Below are positions 23,830 through 32,214 of a DNA stretch of 64,000 nt, one piece after another. A program made the translations under genes and the position numbers. Numbering within the stretch: position 1 is the first letter of the stretch; each line of letters starts with the position of its first letter. Origin of the DNA: CAVPTL01 sp963727235 (GTDB lineage Bacteria > Actinomycetota > Thermoleophilia > Gaiellales > JAICJC01). The stretch covers positions 124,001 through 188,000 of the forward strand of contig CAVSFZ010000015.1 of assembly GCA_963727235.1 (NCBI GenBank). Direction: 5' to 3'. A model generated the notes under the pieces. It was not told where the DNA came from and ran no database searches. It worked only from the letters and a program-made list of their open reading frames with translations.

Positions 23830-25344
23830 CTAGGCCGCTTCGGCGTCGAGCCGGCCGGCCCGCTCCACGCGGTCGCGGCCGGACTCCTTGGCGTGGTACA
23901 GCGCCCTGTCGGCGCGGTCCATCAGCTCGGAGCGATCGTCGGCGTCGTCGGGGTAGACGGCCCAGCCGATCGAGGCGGACGTGCGTGTGCCCGGCGTGGG
24001 TTCCACCCCGAGCGCCTTCACCGCCTCGCGCGCGCGATTGAGCAGATCGTCCACTCCGGCATCGTCGGTGGTCTCGAGCAGCAATGCGAACTCCTCGCCG
24101 CCCAGCCGGAAGATCCGATCGGAGCCGCGCAGTGACAGCCGGATGGCCTCGCCGGCGCGCCGCAGTACGGCGTCGCCCTCGGGGTGTCCGAATGAGTCGT
24201 TGACCGCCTTGAAGTGATCGAGGTCGACCATCGCCAGGGTGAAGCCGAGGCCGCGGCGCTTGGAAAGGCCCACTCGGCGACGCAGCTCCGATTCGAAGGT
24301 TCGCCGGTTGGGCAGCCCGGTGAGCGCGTCGTGACCCGCGGCCCGCTCCAGATCCTCCTGGCGCAGCACCGTCCGCCACAGCGCGGCCAGGTGGCCGAGC
24401 ATCAGGTCGAGCGTGTGGTGATCGAGTTCGTCGCCACGGCCAGGGGCGAAGCACACCGAAACGTGCAATCCCTCGCCGGCATCGTCGACCAGCATCGAGA
24501 TCCGGGCCAGCCCGTGCGAGTTGTGTCGCGGAGGGGCGCCCTCGGCGACGCTCAGGCAGTTCACGCCCATCGCCTCACGCGGGGCCATGTGGGCATAGCC
24601 GATCAGCTGGCTGCGAGTGGTGGCCGCCTTGGCGCGGCTGCTCCAGGCCAGAATCGCTTCAATCTGCTGGTTGAAGCGGGATTCGCGTTCGCGCCGGCCG
24701 TCGGCTTCCACCGCCAGCCGCCACGCCTTCTGCAGCACCAGGGCGCCACCAACCAGCAGCACCAGCAGCCCGATCACGGTGGAAACGAGCCTGAGGGCAT
24801 CGCCCAGCCACGCTCGATGTGCCACCTCGGCGCGGGCTGCGTCGGCGTTGGCGTTGAAACCGTTGGTAAGACCATTCAGCCGGCTCTGCAGCGTGAACCC
24901 GGCCAGGGCAGTCGGCCGCTTTGCCTGCATCCAGGTGGTCACCTGCCCCGCGACGTTCTGCGCGCGACCGGCGAGCGTGCGGGGTAGGCCGGGCTCGCTC
25001 GCGTTGAACGCCGCCAGCGCCACTGCGGTGGCGTTGCGGTCAGCGCTCACCGCTGCTCGGTACCTGGGATCGTGGGTCTGCCGCCACGCGATCTGATCGT
25101 TGGCCTGCTGCTGGACGGCGTCGCTCAGGTTTTGCTGCGCCCGAGCGCCGGCGATCGCGGCGGTGGAGGCCGCGCGGGCCTGATCGCGGTAGTGATTTGT
25201 CGCCCATCGGGTGCCCACGATGCCTGCCAGAACGATCATGGCGGCGACCGCCCAGGCCATGCCGAAGCGACGGATCTGGGACGAAATGCGGAGTTGGGAG
25301 GGCACGCCGGGACGGCTTGCACGCACAGGGGGAAGCGAGTGCAT
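23830..25344 (-). CDS. Membrane-bound diguanylate cyclase (GGDEF)
   Basis: A 504-residue signalling enzyme that would make cyclic di-GMP. Order: N-terminal membrane segment (FGMAWAVAAMIVLAGIVG), a 150-residue extracytoplasmic helical sensor region of the CHASE3/four-helix type, second membrane segment (LVSTVIGLLVLLVGGALVL), a GAF-like region, then the GGDEF domain. The active site is GGEEF, preceded five residues earlier by RGSD, an RxxD inhibitory site, so product inhibition is expected. DLDHFKAVNDSFGHPEGDAV is also conserved. Start ATG 25344; a longer frame to 25452 would begin inside the palindromic repeat. Confidence 0.9.
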   Translation of the reverse strand: MHSLPPVRASRPGVPSQLRISSQIRRFGMAWAVAAMIVLAGIVGTRWATNHYRDQARAASTAAIAGARAQQNLSDAVQQQANDQIAWRQTHDPRYRAAVSADRNATAVALAAFNASEPGLPRTLAGRAQNVAGQVTTWMQAKRPTALAGFTLQSRLNGLTNGFNANADAARAEVAHRAWLGDALRLVSTVIGLLVLLVGGALVLQKAWRLAVEADGRRERESRFNQQIEAILAWSSRAKAATTRSQLIGYAHMAPREAMGVNCLSVAEGAPPRHNSHGLARISMLVDDAGEGLHVSVCFAPGRGDELDHHTLDLMLGHLAALWRTVLRQEDLERAAGHDALTGLPNRRTFESELRRRVGLSKRRGLGFTLAMVDLDHFKAVNDSFGHPEGDAVLRRAGEAIRLSLRGSDRIFRLGGEEFALLLETTDDAGVDDLLNRAREAVKALGVEPTPGTRTSASIGWAVYPDDADDRSELMDRADRALYHAKESGRDRVERAGRLDAEAA

Positions 25345-25427
25345 GGTCACACTAAAGCGATCCCGAGCCCCTACGGGTATCACCCCGTCGGGTGGGAAGC
25401 ACACAAAAACTTTACGATTGCCGGGAG

Positions 25428-25460
25428 GTGAATAAATGGTGCCAGGCACCATTTATTCAC
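25428..25460. repeat. 33-bp palindromic repeat, copy 5 (AAATGG arm type)
   Basis: Perfect inverted repeat GTGAATAAATGGTGCC, central A, GGCACCATTTATTCAC. It lies 12 bases downstream of the thyX stop and about 80 bases upstream of the start of the diguanylate cyclase gene on the same strand, so it separates two transcription units. Confidence 0.95.
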
Positions 25461-25472
25461 GACCAGCCTCGG

Positions 25473-26174
25473 CTAGGGTGCTCGGCGGTCGTTGGCCACG
25501 AAAGCTTGGTAGGTGACCGGCATCTCGAGTGCGAACAGTTGCTCCAGCGCGGCGGCGTAGACGCGGATCTCGCGCTGGGCCGTCTCGGAGTTTCGCAGCG
25601 ACAGGAAGTTCATCAGGCTGCGGGCGTTGAGCGTCCAGAAGAACTGGGTGTAGATCGCGACCGGCAGCACGTTTCGGGCCAGCTCCTTGGCCACGCCCTG
25701 TTCGAGCTGCTCCAGGTACGTGCCGTAAGCGTGCTCGTACACCTGCTGCTGCGCGGCGCGGGTGGCCTCGGCGATCTCCGGTGTCACCTGCTCGAACGAG
25801 TACGAGCCCGGCTTGCCCACCTGGGTGCGCACGTCCTCGGCGGCGGGGATGTAGAACTCCGGCTCGAGCTGGGAGTACCGCCCCGACCACTCGTTGAACG
25901 ATCCCACGCGGTGGCGCATCCACTCGCGGCACACGAAGATCGGCGTCTTGATGTGGAACCGGAAGGCGTTGTGCTCAAACGGTGTGCCGTGGCGCTCGCG
26001 CATCAGGAACCGGATCAGGCCCTCTTCCCGCGACGTCATCTCGTCCACCTGCTGGGCGAACGACACCCGCGCGGCGTTGACCACCGACAGGTCGTCGGCC
26101 ATGGCGTTGTCGAGGCGCACGAATCCGTGATCGAGCACGGGGATCTGCCGAGTGGACTCCACGGTCGCCATCAT
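25473..26174 (-). CDS. thyX: FAD-dependent thymidylate synthase ThyX
   Basis: Makes dTMP from dUMP using methylene-tetrahydrofolate, FAD and NADPH. The 233-residue protein contains the diagnostic ThyX motif RHRVGSFNEWSGRYS at residues 87-101, preceded by TPFEHNAFRFHIKTPIFVCR. The C-terminal helix has NARSLMNFLSLRNSETAQRE. Length is normal. Two Met codons in a row open the frame. No thyA is seen in the window. The gene is followed by repeat copy 5. Confidence 0.96.
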   Translation of the reverse strand: MMATVESTRQIPVLDHGFVRLDNAMADDLSVVNAARVSFAQQVDEMTSREEGLIRFLMRERHGTPFEHNAFRFHIKTPIFVCREWMRHRVGSFNEWSGRYSQLEPEFYIPAAEDVRTQVGKPGSYSFEQVTPEIAEATRAAQQQVYEHAYGTYLEQLEQGVAKELARNVLPVAIYTQFFWTLNARSLMNFLSLRNSETAQREIRVYAAALEQLFALEMPVTYQAFVANDRRAP

Positions 26175-26204
26175 GCCACCCTAGCAGCGTCGCCGGATCG
26201 AAGA

Positions 26205-26636
26205 TCAGCCGGTCGGGATGGTGATGGTGCCATCCTCGTGCAGCTCCCAGAACGGATTGTGGGCGACCTCCCAGGGATGCCCGTCGGGGTCGTGGAAGTA
26301 GGCTGAATACCCGCCCCAGTCGGTCGCTGCCGGCGGGTGGGGGATCGTCGCTCCGGCCGCCCTGGCGACCTCGATGACGGCGTCGACCGCCTCGCGCGAT
26401 TCGACGTTGTGGGCCAATGCCACCCCTCCCGACCCACCGGCATCGGGGGTGCTGCTGTCGGCGGCGAGCTTGTCGCGGCCCCACAGCGCCAGCCCCATGC
26501 CGCCCACCTGGAAGAAGGCCACGTCGCCCTCGATCACCCGGGCCGGCTGCCAGCCCAGGCGGCGATAGAACTCGACCGCCCGGCTCAGATCCGAGACTCC
26601 CAGGGTCACCAGGGTGATGCGCTGAGCCATGCTCAC
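26205..26636 (-). CDS. VOC-family (glyoxalase/bleomycin resistance fold) protein
   Basis: A 143-residue vicinal oxygen chelate protein: MAQRITLVTLGVSDLSRAVE, FYRRLGWQPARV, and the paired motif YSAYFHDPDGHPWEVAHNP near the end, with metal-ligand-type His and Glu. The frame begins at a GTG that overlaps the stop of the SDR gene (GTGA) with GGAGG upstream; the ATG two codons later is the alternative. Substrate unknown. Confidence 0.85.
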   Translation of the reverse strand: MSMAQRITLVTLGVSDLSRAVEFYRRLGWQPARVIEGDVAFFQVGGMGLALWGRDKLAADSSTPDAGGSGGVALAHNVESREAVDAVIEVARAAGATIPHPPAATDWGGYSAYFHDPDGHPWEVAHNPFWELHEDGTITIPTG

Positions 26637-27340
26637 GGTCGCAGCAGCCTCCCTCCGTCGACGATCACGTTCTGGCCGGTTGCGAACTCGGATTCGAGGC
26701 AGAACCGCACCGCGTGACAGACGTCGGCGGGCGTGCCGTGGCGGCCCAGCGCGGTCTCCTCGGCGTCGCCGGCGACGCCGTCGGGCATCAACACCGGCCC
26801 GGGCGCAACTCCGCAGACGCGGATGCCGTCGCGGCCCCAGGCCAGGGCGAGCGTCTTGACCAGGTGGATCAGTGCAGCCTTGGCCGCGCCGTGGGGCGCG
26901 AACATCGGCCACGGCTGGAGTCCCGCCACGTCGGTTATGGCGACGATCACGCCGCCGCTGGGCAGCATCCGCTCGCGGGCGGCCTGGGCGGCGAAGAAGA
27001 ACCCCTTGGCGGTGGAGTCGAGCGCCAAGTCCCACAGCTTCTCGTCGGCGTCCTCGGGTCGTACCGGCACAAACCCTCCGGAGGGACAGTGAACATAGGC
27101 GTCCAGTCCTTCGAGTTCGGCCGCTGCCCAGGCCACCAGCGCAGCCATCTCACCGCTTGCGGTGGCATCGGCCGCGTGTGCGCCGGAACGTCGTCCCAGC
27201 GCCTCGATCATCGCCACAGTCTTGCGGGCGGCGGCGTCGGACGAGTGGTAGCTGATGACCACGTCGGCGCCGCGTTCGGCCAGGTCGAGTGCGATCGCCC
27301 GGCCGACGCGATCCGCGCCGCCGGCGACCAGTACCCGCAT
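26633..27340 (-). CDS. Short-chain dehydrogenase/reductase-fold protein with altered catalytic residues
   Basis: A 235-residue SDR. The nucleotide-binding motif is VAGGADRVGRAIAL (Gly-rich loop), and the C-terminal part reads GVAPGPVLMPDG and GQNVIVDGGRLL as in classical SDRs. The catalytic Tyr of YxxxK is replaced by His150 (PHGAAKAALIHL, Lys154 kept), and the catalytic Ser region IxS is AITDVAG. It is therefore either an atypical reductase or a non-catalytic relative. The ATG at 27340 is preceded by GGAG. It is translationally linked to the VOC gene downstream and divergent from sodA. Confidence 0.82.
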   Translation of the reverse strand: MRVLVAGGADRVGRAIALDLAERGADVVISYHSSDAAARKTVAMIEALGRRSGAHAADATASGEMAALVAWAAAELEGLDAYVHCPSGGFVPVRPEDADEKLWDLALDSTAKGFFFAAQAARERMLPSGGVIVAITDVAGLQPWPMFAPHGAAKAALIHLVKTLALAWGRDGIRVCGVAPGPVLMPDGVAGDAEETALGRHGTPADVCHAVRFCLESEFATGQNVIVDGGRLLRP

Positions 27341-27420
27341 GCCGTCGATCTCCGTCACCGGTAGATATGCTAGTGCGAGTCGATTCAGACGAACCTCGAA
27401 GCCTCCCGGAAGGAGCAGAT

Positions 27421-28041
27421 ATGGCGTACTCAGTACCCGACCTGCCTTACGACTACAACGCGCTCGAGCCGCATATTGACGAGCAGACGATGCGGATTCA
27501 CCATGACAAGCATCATCAGGCGTATGTGGATAAGGCAAACGCTGCGCTCGAAGGCACCGAATGGGCCGACAAGCCGGTTGAGGATGTGCTCAAGAACCTC
27601 TCGTCGCTGCCTTCGGACAAGCAGGGGCCGGTGCGAAACAACGCGGGTGGCCATGCCAACCATTCACTGTTTTGGACGGTGCTCGGCCCCGGTGGCGGGG
27701 GAGCGCCCACCGGTGAGCTGGGCGAGGCCGTCGACGCGGCCTTCGGCAGCTTTGACGAGCTCAAAAAGCAGCTCAGTGATGCCGGTGTGAACCGGTTTGG
27801 TTCTGGCTGGTCGTGGCTGGTGGTCGACGGTGGCGCGCTCAAGGTCGTCTCCACCGCCAATCAGGACTCGCCGCTCTCGGACGGGCAGACGCCGATTCTC
27901 GGCATCGACGTGTGGGAGCACGCCTACTACCTCAAGTACCAAAACCGGCGACCCGACTACCTCGCCGCGATCTTCAACGTGATCGACTGGTCGAAGGTCG
28001 CAGAGCGCTACGCCGAAGCGCATTCGGCTGCAGCGGTCTGA
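27421..28041 (+). CDS. sodA: Superoxide dismutase, Fe/Mn family
   Basis: Cytoplasmic superoxide dismutase of 206 residues. Metal ligands are visible: His27 in IHHDKHHQAYV, His in GGHANHSLFW, and Asp and His in DVWEHAYYLKY. The segment STANQDSPL carries a Gln at the position favouring Mn in Mn-SOD, so Mn is more likely, though this is inference. ATG start with GGAG 8 bases upstream. It forms its own unit between a divergent SDR and a strong hairpin. Confidence 0.96.
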   Translation: MAYSVPDLPYDYNALEPHIDEQTMRIHHDKHHQAYVDKANAALEGTEWADKPVEDVLKNLSSLPSDKQGPVRNNAGGHANHSLFWTVLGPGGGGAPTGELGEAVDAAFGSFDELKKQLSDAGVNRFGSGWSWLVVDGGALKVVSTANQDSPLSDGQTPILGIDVWEHAYYLKYQNRRPDYLAAIFNVIDWSKVAERYAEAHSAAAV

Positions 28042-28062
28042 CCAATTGACACGCCGAATTCC

Positions 28063-28090
28063 GGGGCGGGCGGCTCAGGCCGCCCGCCCC
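28063..28090 (+). terminator. Perfect GC-rich hairpin after sodA
   Basis: GGGGCGGGCGGC / GCCGCCCGCCCC, a perfect 12-bp stem with TCAG loop, 21 bases after the sodA stop. No T-tract follows, so it is terminator-like by position and stability only. The next gene has its ribosome site (AGGAGGG) 10 bases downstream of the stem. Confidence 0.6.
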
Positions 28091-28112
28091 GTGGCATCCC
28101 AGGAGGGCATCG

Positions 28113-29397
28113 TTGAGCGGTAAAACAGTCGTGTTCTTCCCGGAGGGCGCATACGGCCCGACCAACAACTGCGTCGGCATCGGTGATGTCCTGCGCGCCC
28201 ACGGCCACCGGGTCGTGTTCATCATCGAGGAGTCGTTTGCGGGCACGCTCGAGGCTCGCGGCTTCGAGGAGCGGCTGATGCGACTGGGCCCTCCGCCGGA
28301 GGAGCCGGAGGTGCCCGGACAGTTCTGGAAGGACTTCATCCGCGACACCGCACCGGTCTTTCGCACTCCCACCATCGACCAGCTGGAGAGCTTCATCCAG
28401 CCCACCTACGAGGCACTGATCGAGGGCTCGCGGTTCGTCAACCCTCGGCTGGAGGAGATCATCGCCGAGGTGCAGCCCGACGTGATCGTCGAGGACAACG
28501 TGGTTGCGTTCGCCGCCCTCCCGGCCAGCGGACTGCCGTGGGTGCGGATCGTCTCCTGCAACCCGCTGGAGGTGCGAGATCCCGAGATCGCACCCGTGTT
28601 CTCGGGGCTGCCGCAGGACGATCGCTCCCAGTGGGGCGCGTTCCGTGACGAGTTTCGGCGAACCCACCTGGAGACGTGGCAGGGGTTCAACGCAGTTCAT
28701 GCAGGAGGCCGGCGCGCCTGCGCTGCCCGAGCTGGAGTTCATGCTCGAATCGCCCCACCTCAATCTGTACGTCTACCCACGTGAGGTCGACTACACCCGC
28801 GCCCATGCGCTGGGAGACACCTGGCATCGGCTCGGCTCGTGTGTTCGCAGCTCGGATGCGGCCTTCGAGCTGCCCGACTCGCTGCGCGACGGCGACGGAG
28901 CGCTGGTGTACCTGTCGCTCGGCTCGCTCGGCTCGGCCGACGTGTCGCTGATGAAGCGGCTGGTCGAGGTGCTGGGACAGACGCCGCATCGCTACATCGT
29001 GTCCAAGGGGCCGTGCCACGACGAATTCGAGCTGGCCGGCAACATGTGGGGCGAGGAGTTTCTGCCCCAGCCGTCGATCCTGCCGCTGGTCGATGTGGTG
29101 ATCACCCACGGCGGCAACAACACCACCACGGAGTGCTTCCACCACGGCAAGCCGATGGTCGTGCTGCCGCTCTTCTGGGATCAGCACGACAACGCCCAGC
29201 GGGTCGATGAGACCGGCTTCGGGGTGCGGCTGCCGACCTACGCGTTCGAGCCCGATCAGCTGGCCGGCGCGATCGACCGGTTGGTCGCCGACCAGCCGCT
29301 GCGCGCGGGCATGTCTGCGATCGCGGGGCGATTGCAGGCGGCGCCCGGCACGGTCAAGGCGGCTGATCTGATTGAACGCGTCGCCGCCCAGCGCTGA
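28113..29397 (+). pseudogene. MGT-type glycosyltransferase with a single-base frameshift
   Basis: The first 193 codons (from TTG 28113, with AGGAGGG upstream) encode the N-terminal domain: TVVFFPEGAYGPTNNCVGIG, FIIEESFAGTLEARGFEERL. At about 28692 the frame is broken: reading continues in the +1 frame with FMQEAGAPALPELEFMLESP and on to the nucleotide-sugar site THGGNNTTTECFHHGKPMVV, LPLFWDQHDNAQRVDETGFG. Removing one G at 28692 joins both parts as ...GFNQFMQEAG. Together they form a full UDP-glycosyltransferase of about 427 residues. It may be a recent pseudogene, a sequencing error or a programmed shift. It overlaps the TTG of the maltokinase gene. Confidence 0.8.
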
Positions 29398-30559
29398 CCT
29401 GATCGCGTCCGCCCGCTGGTACGGCGGCAAGGGCGGGGAGATCACCGCGGTGGCCGAGCTCGACCGGCTCGAGCTCGCCGCCGGCGCATGCCTGCGGGTG
29501 CTGGAGGTCGAGACCCGAGCCGGCGCGCGCGAGCGCTATCTGTGGCTGGAGGGTGAGGTCGGGGCCGCCCTGGTGGCGCTGGTGGCTGCCGGCGCCGAGC
29601 GAGGTGCCTTCCGATTCGAGCCGGCGGCGGGGATCGAGCCGGTCTCGGGGGAGCGCCCGATCGGGCACGATCAGTCGAACACCTCGATCGTTGTCGGCGA
29701 GCGGCTGGTGGCCAAGATGTACCGGCGGATCGAACGGGGGTTGCACCCCGAGATCGAGCTGGGATCGCTGCTGACCGAGATGGGGCTCGATTGCATTCCA
29801 GCCTTCCGCGGCGCCGGATACTGGGACGGCCATCCGCTGGTGTTGGTGCAGGACTACGTTGCTGGGTCGGTGGACGGGTGGACGTTGAGCACGGCCGCGC
29901 TGCGGCGGAACGATGTCGGCATTGCAGGGCAGCTGGGCGACGTCGTTCGCCGGCTGGAGGACGCGCTCGTTCGTCTGGGTGCGACCGCGGCCGGCGACGC
30001 GCAGCTCGACGCCTGGGCCGATGCCGCGCAGGCCCAGCTGATCCGCGCCACCGAGCTCGCGTCAGGCTCCGCCCACCGCCTGCTGGAGACACGCGCCGAG
30101 CCGATCCGCGCCCAGCTGGAGCGGCTGCGGCGGCCTCAGCCGCCACCGCTGGTCACGCGGGTGCACGGCGACCTGCACGTCGGCCAGGTGCTGCAGGCCG
30201 CCGACGGCCGGCTGCTGGTGGTCGACTTCGAGGGCGAGCCGGCCAAGTCCCTGGCCGAGCGGGCGGCGCCCGGGCCGCCGCTGCGAGACGTGGCCGCGAT
30301 GCTGCGATCCTTCGATCACCTCGCCCGCTACGTGGTGCAGGACTCCTGGCCCGGTCACACAGCCGATGCCGACGCCTGGATCGCCGAGGCGAGAGCCGCC
30401 TTCCTCGCCGGGTACGGCCCGGTGGACTCAGCCTTGCTGCACGCCTTCGAAGTCGAGAAGGAGTGCTACGAGTTCACCTACGCCGCCACCTACCTGCCCG
30501 AGTGGATGCCGGTCGCCGAGGGCGGCATGCGCTGGCTGTTGGAGCACGCCCATGAGTGA
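29372..30559 (+). CDS. Maltokinase-like sugar kinase
   Basis: A 395-residue kinase of the aminoglycoside phosphotransferase fold. The N-terminal cap begins WYGGKGGEI, as in mycobacterial maltokinase; further motifs are IGHDQSNTSIVV, a Lys in VAKMYRR, the catalytic RVHGDLHVGQVL (about residues 265-276) and the metal site VVDFEGEP (about 287-294). The family phosphorylates maltose for the GlgE alpha-glucan route. No glgE or treS is in the window, and the neighbour is a SIS sugar-phosphate protein, so another sugar is possible. TTG start lies inside the end of the glycosyltransferase gene. Confidence 0.82.
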   Translation: MNASPPSADLIASARWYGGKGGEITAVAELDRLELAAGACLRVLEVETRAGARERYLWLEGEVGAALVALVAAGAERGAFRFEPAAGIEPVSGERPIGHDQSNTSIVVGERLVAKMYRRIERGLHPEIELGSLLTEMGLDCIPAFRGAGYWDGHPLVLVQDYVAGSVDGWTLSTAALRRNDVGIAGQLGDVVRRLEDALVRLGATAAGDAQLDAWADAAQAQLIRATELASGSAHRLLETRAEPIRAQLERLRRPQPPPLVTRVHGDLHVGQVLQAADGRLLVVDFEGEPAKSLAERAAPGPPLRDVAAMLRSFDHLARYVVQDSWPGHTADADAWIAEARAAFLAGYGPVDSALLHAFEVEKECYEFTYAATYLPEWMPVAEGGMRWLLEHAHE

Positions 30560-31505
30560 CATGCACCCCGATCAGTTCTTGCACGACGTGCTGGGGGCGC
30601 CCGCGTCGCTGCGGGCGCTTGCCGCCGCCTACCCGGGAGGGCCGGGCGTGGACTTCGAGGGTAGCCGGGTGGTGTTCCTGGGCATGGGCTCATCGCGGTT
30701 TGCCGCGCTGACGGTGGCCGCAGGACTGCGCTCGCGGGGTGTCGATGCGCATGCCGAGATGGCGTCCACGGGCTCTCCCCAGCCGCCGTCGACCGACACC
30801 ACCGCGATCGCGATCTCCGCCACCGGAGGCTCCGCGGAAACGCTCGCGGTGGTGCGCGCGCATGCCGGTATCAGCACGACAATCGGTATTACCAATAGGC
30901 CGGAAAGCGCACTGGGATTGGCGGTGGACCGCTGCCTGGAGCTGTACGCCGGCGAGGAGGTCTCCGGCATCGCCTGCCGCTCCTACCAATCCACCCTCGC
31001 GCTCCTGCACATGGTTTCGGGAGTACCGGCCGAGCGGATCATTGCGGCGGCGGACGCCTCCGAGGCGCTGCTGGAGGGCCGCGGGCAGTGGCTCGGCCAG
31101 GCTGTGGACCTGCTCGAAGGAAACGCGGTGCATGTGCTCGCACCGGCGGAGCGGTTCGGGTCGGCCGAGCAGAGCGCGCTGATGCTGCGCGAGGTTCCCA
31201 GGGTGGCCGCCGACGCGTGCGAGACCGGCGACTGGTCGCACGTGGACGTCTATCTGAGCAAGCGGCCGGGACTCGCGGTGATCATGCTGCGGGGCTCGGC
31301 GTGGGAGTCGGAGGTGCTCGAATGGGCCGGTCAGCGGCGGTTCCCGGTGATCACCGTGGGCGGCCCGCTGTCCGGAGCGGCGCTGGACGTGCCGCTTGGC
31401 GACGGTGGCGACCCGGTTGTCCGCTCACTGGTCGAGCACCACGTGGCCGAGTTGATCGCCGCCGAGCTCTGGCGCCGCCACCCGATTGAGAGCCTATCCC
31501 GGTAG
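30552..31505 (+). CDS. SIS-domain sugar isomerase/deaminase-like protein
   Basis: A 317-residue protein with two SIS domains, like the isomerase half of glucosamine-6-phosphate synthase or AgaS. The first domain has VVFLGMGSSRFAALTVAAGL and AIAISATGGSAETLAVVRA (phosphosugar-binding Ser/Thr-rich loop), then ITNRPESALG; the second has VLAPAERFGSAEQSALMLRE and DWSHVDVYLSKRPG. No glutaminase domain is present. ATG start overlaps the maltokinase stop by 8 bp, so kinase and SIS protein form a small sugar-phosphate operon. Confidence 0.83.
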   Translation: MSDMHPDQFLHDVLGAPASLRALAAAYPGGPGVDFEGSRVVFLGMGSSRFAALTVAAGLRSRGVDAHAEMASTGSPQPPSTDTTAIAISATGGSAETLAVVRAHAGISTTIGITNRPESALGLAVDRCLELYAGEEVSGIACRSYQSTLALLHMVSGVPAERIIAAADASEALLEGRGQWLGQAVDLLEGNAVHVLAPAERFGSAEQSALMLREVPRVAADACETGDWSHVDVYLSKRPGLAVIMLRGSAWESEVLEWAGQRRFPVITVGGPLSGAALDVPLGDGGDPVVRSLVEHHVAELIAAELWRRHPIESLSR

Positions 31506-31557
31506 GACACGCGGCGTCTCGCGGTGTCATCGCGTCGCCCTGTCGCACCGTGCTGTA

Positions 31558-31583
31558 GCGCTCATATCTCTGGATATGAGCGC
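31558..31583. promoter_or_regulatory. Perfect 11-bp inverted repeat upstream of pgsA
   Basis: GCGCTCATATC, loop TCTG, GATATGAGCGC. It lies 52 bases after the SIS gene and 104 bases before pgsA, in the only sizeable gap of this strand. It could be a factor-independent hairpin terminator lacking a T-tract or an operator for a dimeric repressor; the A/T centre is unlike the surrounding GC-rich terminators. Confidence 0.45.
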
Positions 31584-31686
31584 CCCATCCCGTCACGGCA
31601 TCGCTCGCGCTGCCACTCGCCAGCCATCCACGTGGCCCACGGGGATGGGCTCTTTGCCGGGTCCGAAAGGCCGTATGCTCTGCCGG

Positions 31687-32214
31687 GTGAGTCTCCCCAA
31701 CTGGATCTCGATCGGCCGGATCATGCTGATCCCCGTGTTCATGGTGGTCCTGCTCGGCCGGCTGCCCGGCGGTGACTACCTGGCCGTGGCGGTGTTCGCG
31801 CTGGCCGCGCTGACCGACTCGCTGGACGGCTACCTGGCGCGATCGCGAAACGCGACCACCACCATGGGCATCTTCCTCGACCCCCTGGCCGACAAGCTCT
31901 TGGTGTCGGCGGCGCTGATCTCGCTGGTCGAGCTGGGCCGGGTGGCGGCCTGGGTGACGATGGTGATCATCGCCCGTGAGTTCATGGTCAGCGGCCTGCG
32001 GATGGTGGCCGCCAGCCAGAACGTGGTGATCGCCGCCTCCAACTGGGGCAAGTTCAAGACCGTGACCCAGGTGGTGGCGATTTCGGCCCTGATCCTCGAC
32101 TCGCCGCCCCATACCGCGACCGCGGTGCTGGTCGCGGTGGCCGTCGCGGTGACCGTGTGGTCGGGGGTGGAGTACTTCATCGACGCCAGAGATGTCTTGA
32201 GGGCGCCTGCGTGA
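31687..32214 (+). CDS. pgsA: CDP-alcohol phosphatidyltransferase, phosphatidylglycerophosphate synthase PgsA
   Basis: A 175-residue membrane enzyme. The CDP-alcohol phosphotransferase signature DGxxARx8GxxxDxxxD is complete: DSLDGYLARSRNATTTMGIF then LDPLADKLL. The N-terminal LPNWISIGRIMLIPVFM is typical of PgsA. It would make phosphatidylglycerophosphate from CDP-diacylglycerol and glycerol-3-phosphate. GTG start; its stop overlaps the plsY GTG by 4 bp, placing two steps of phospholipid synthesis together. The longer frame upstream has no homology. Confidence 0.93.
   Translation: MSLPNWISIGRIMLIPVFMVVLLGRLPGGDYLAVAVFALAALTDSLDGYLARSRNATTTMGIFLDPLADKLLVSAALISLVELGRVAAWVTMVIIAREFMVSGLRMVAASQNVVIAASNWGKFKTVTQVVAISALILDSPPHTATAVLVAVAVAVTVWSGVEYFIDARDVLRAPA

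Noticed and set aside
23893..25435. Plus-strand frames opposite the diguanylate cyclase
   Set aside because: No motifs; the minus-strand GGEEF protein explains the region fully.
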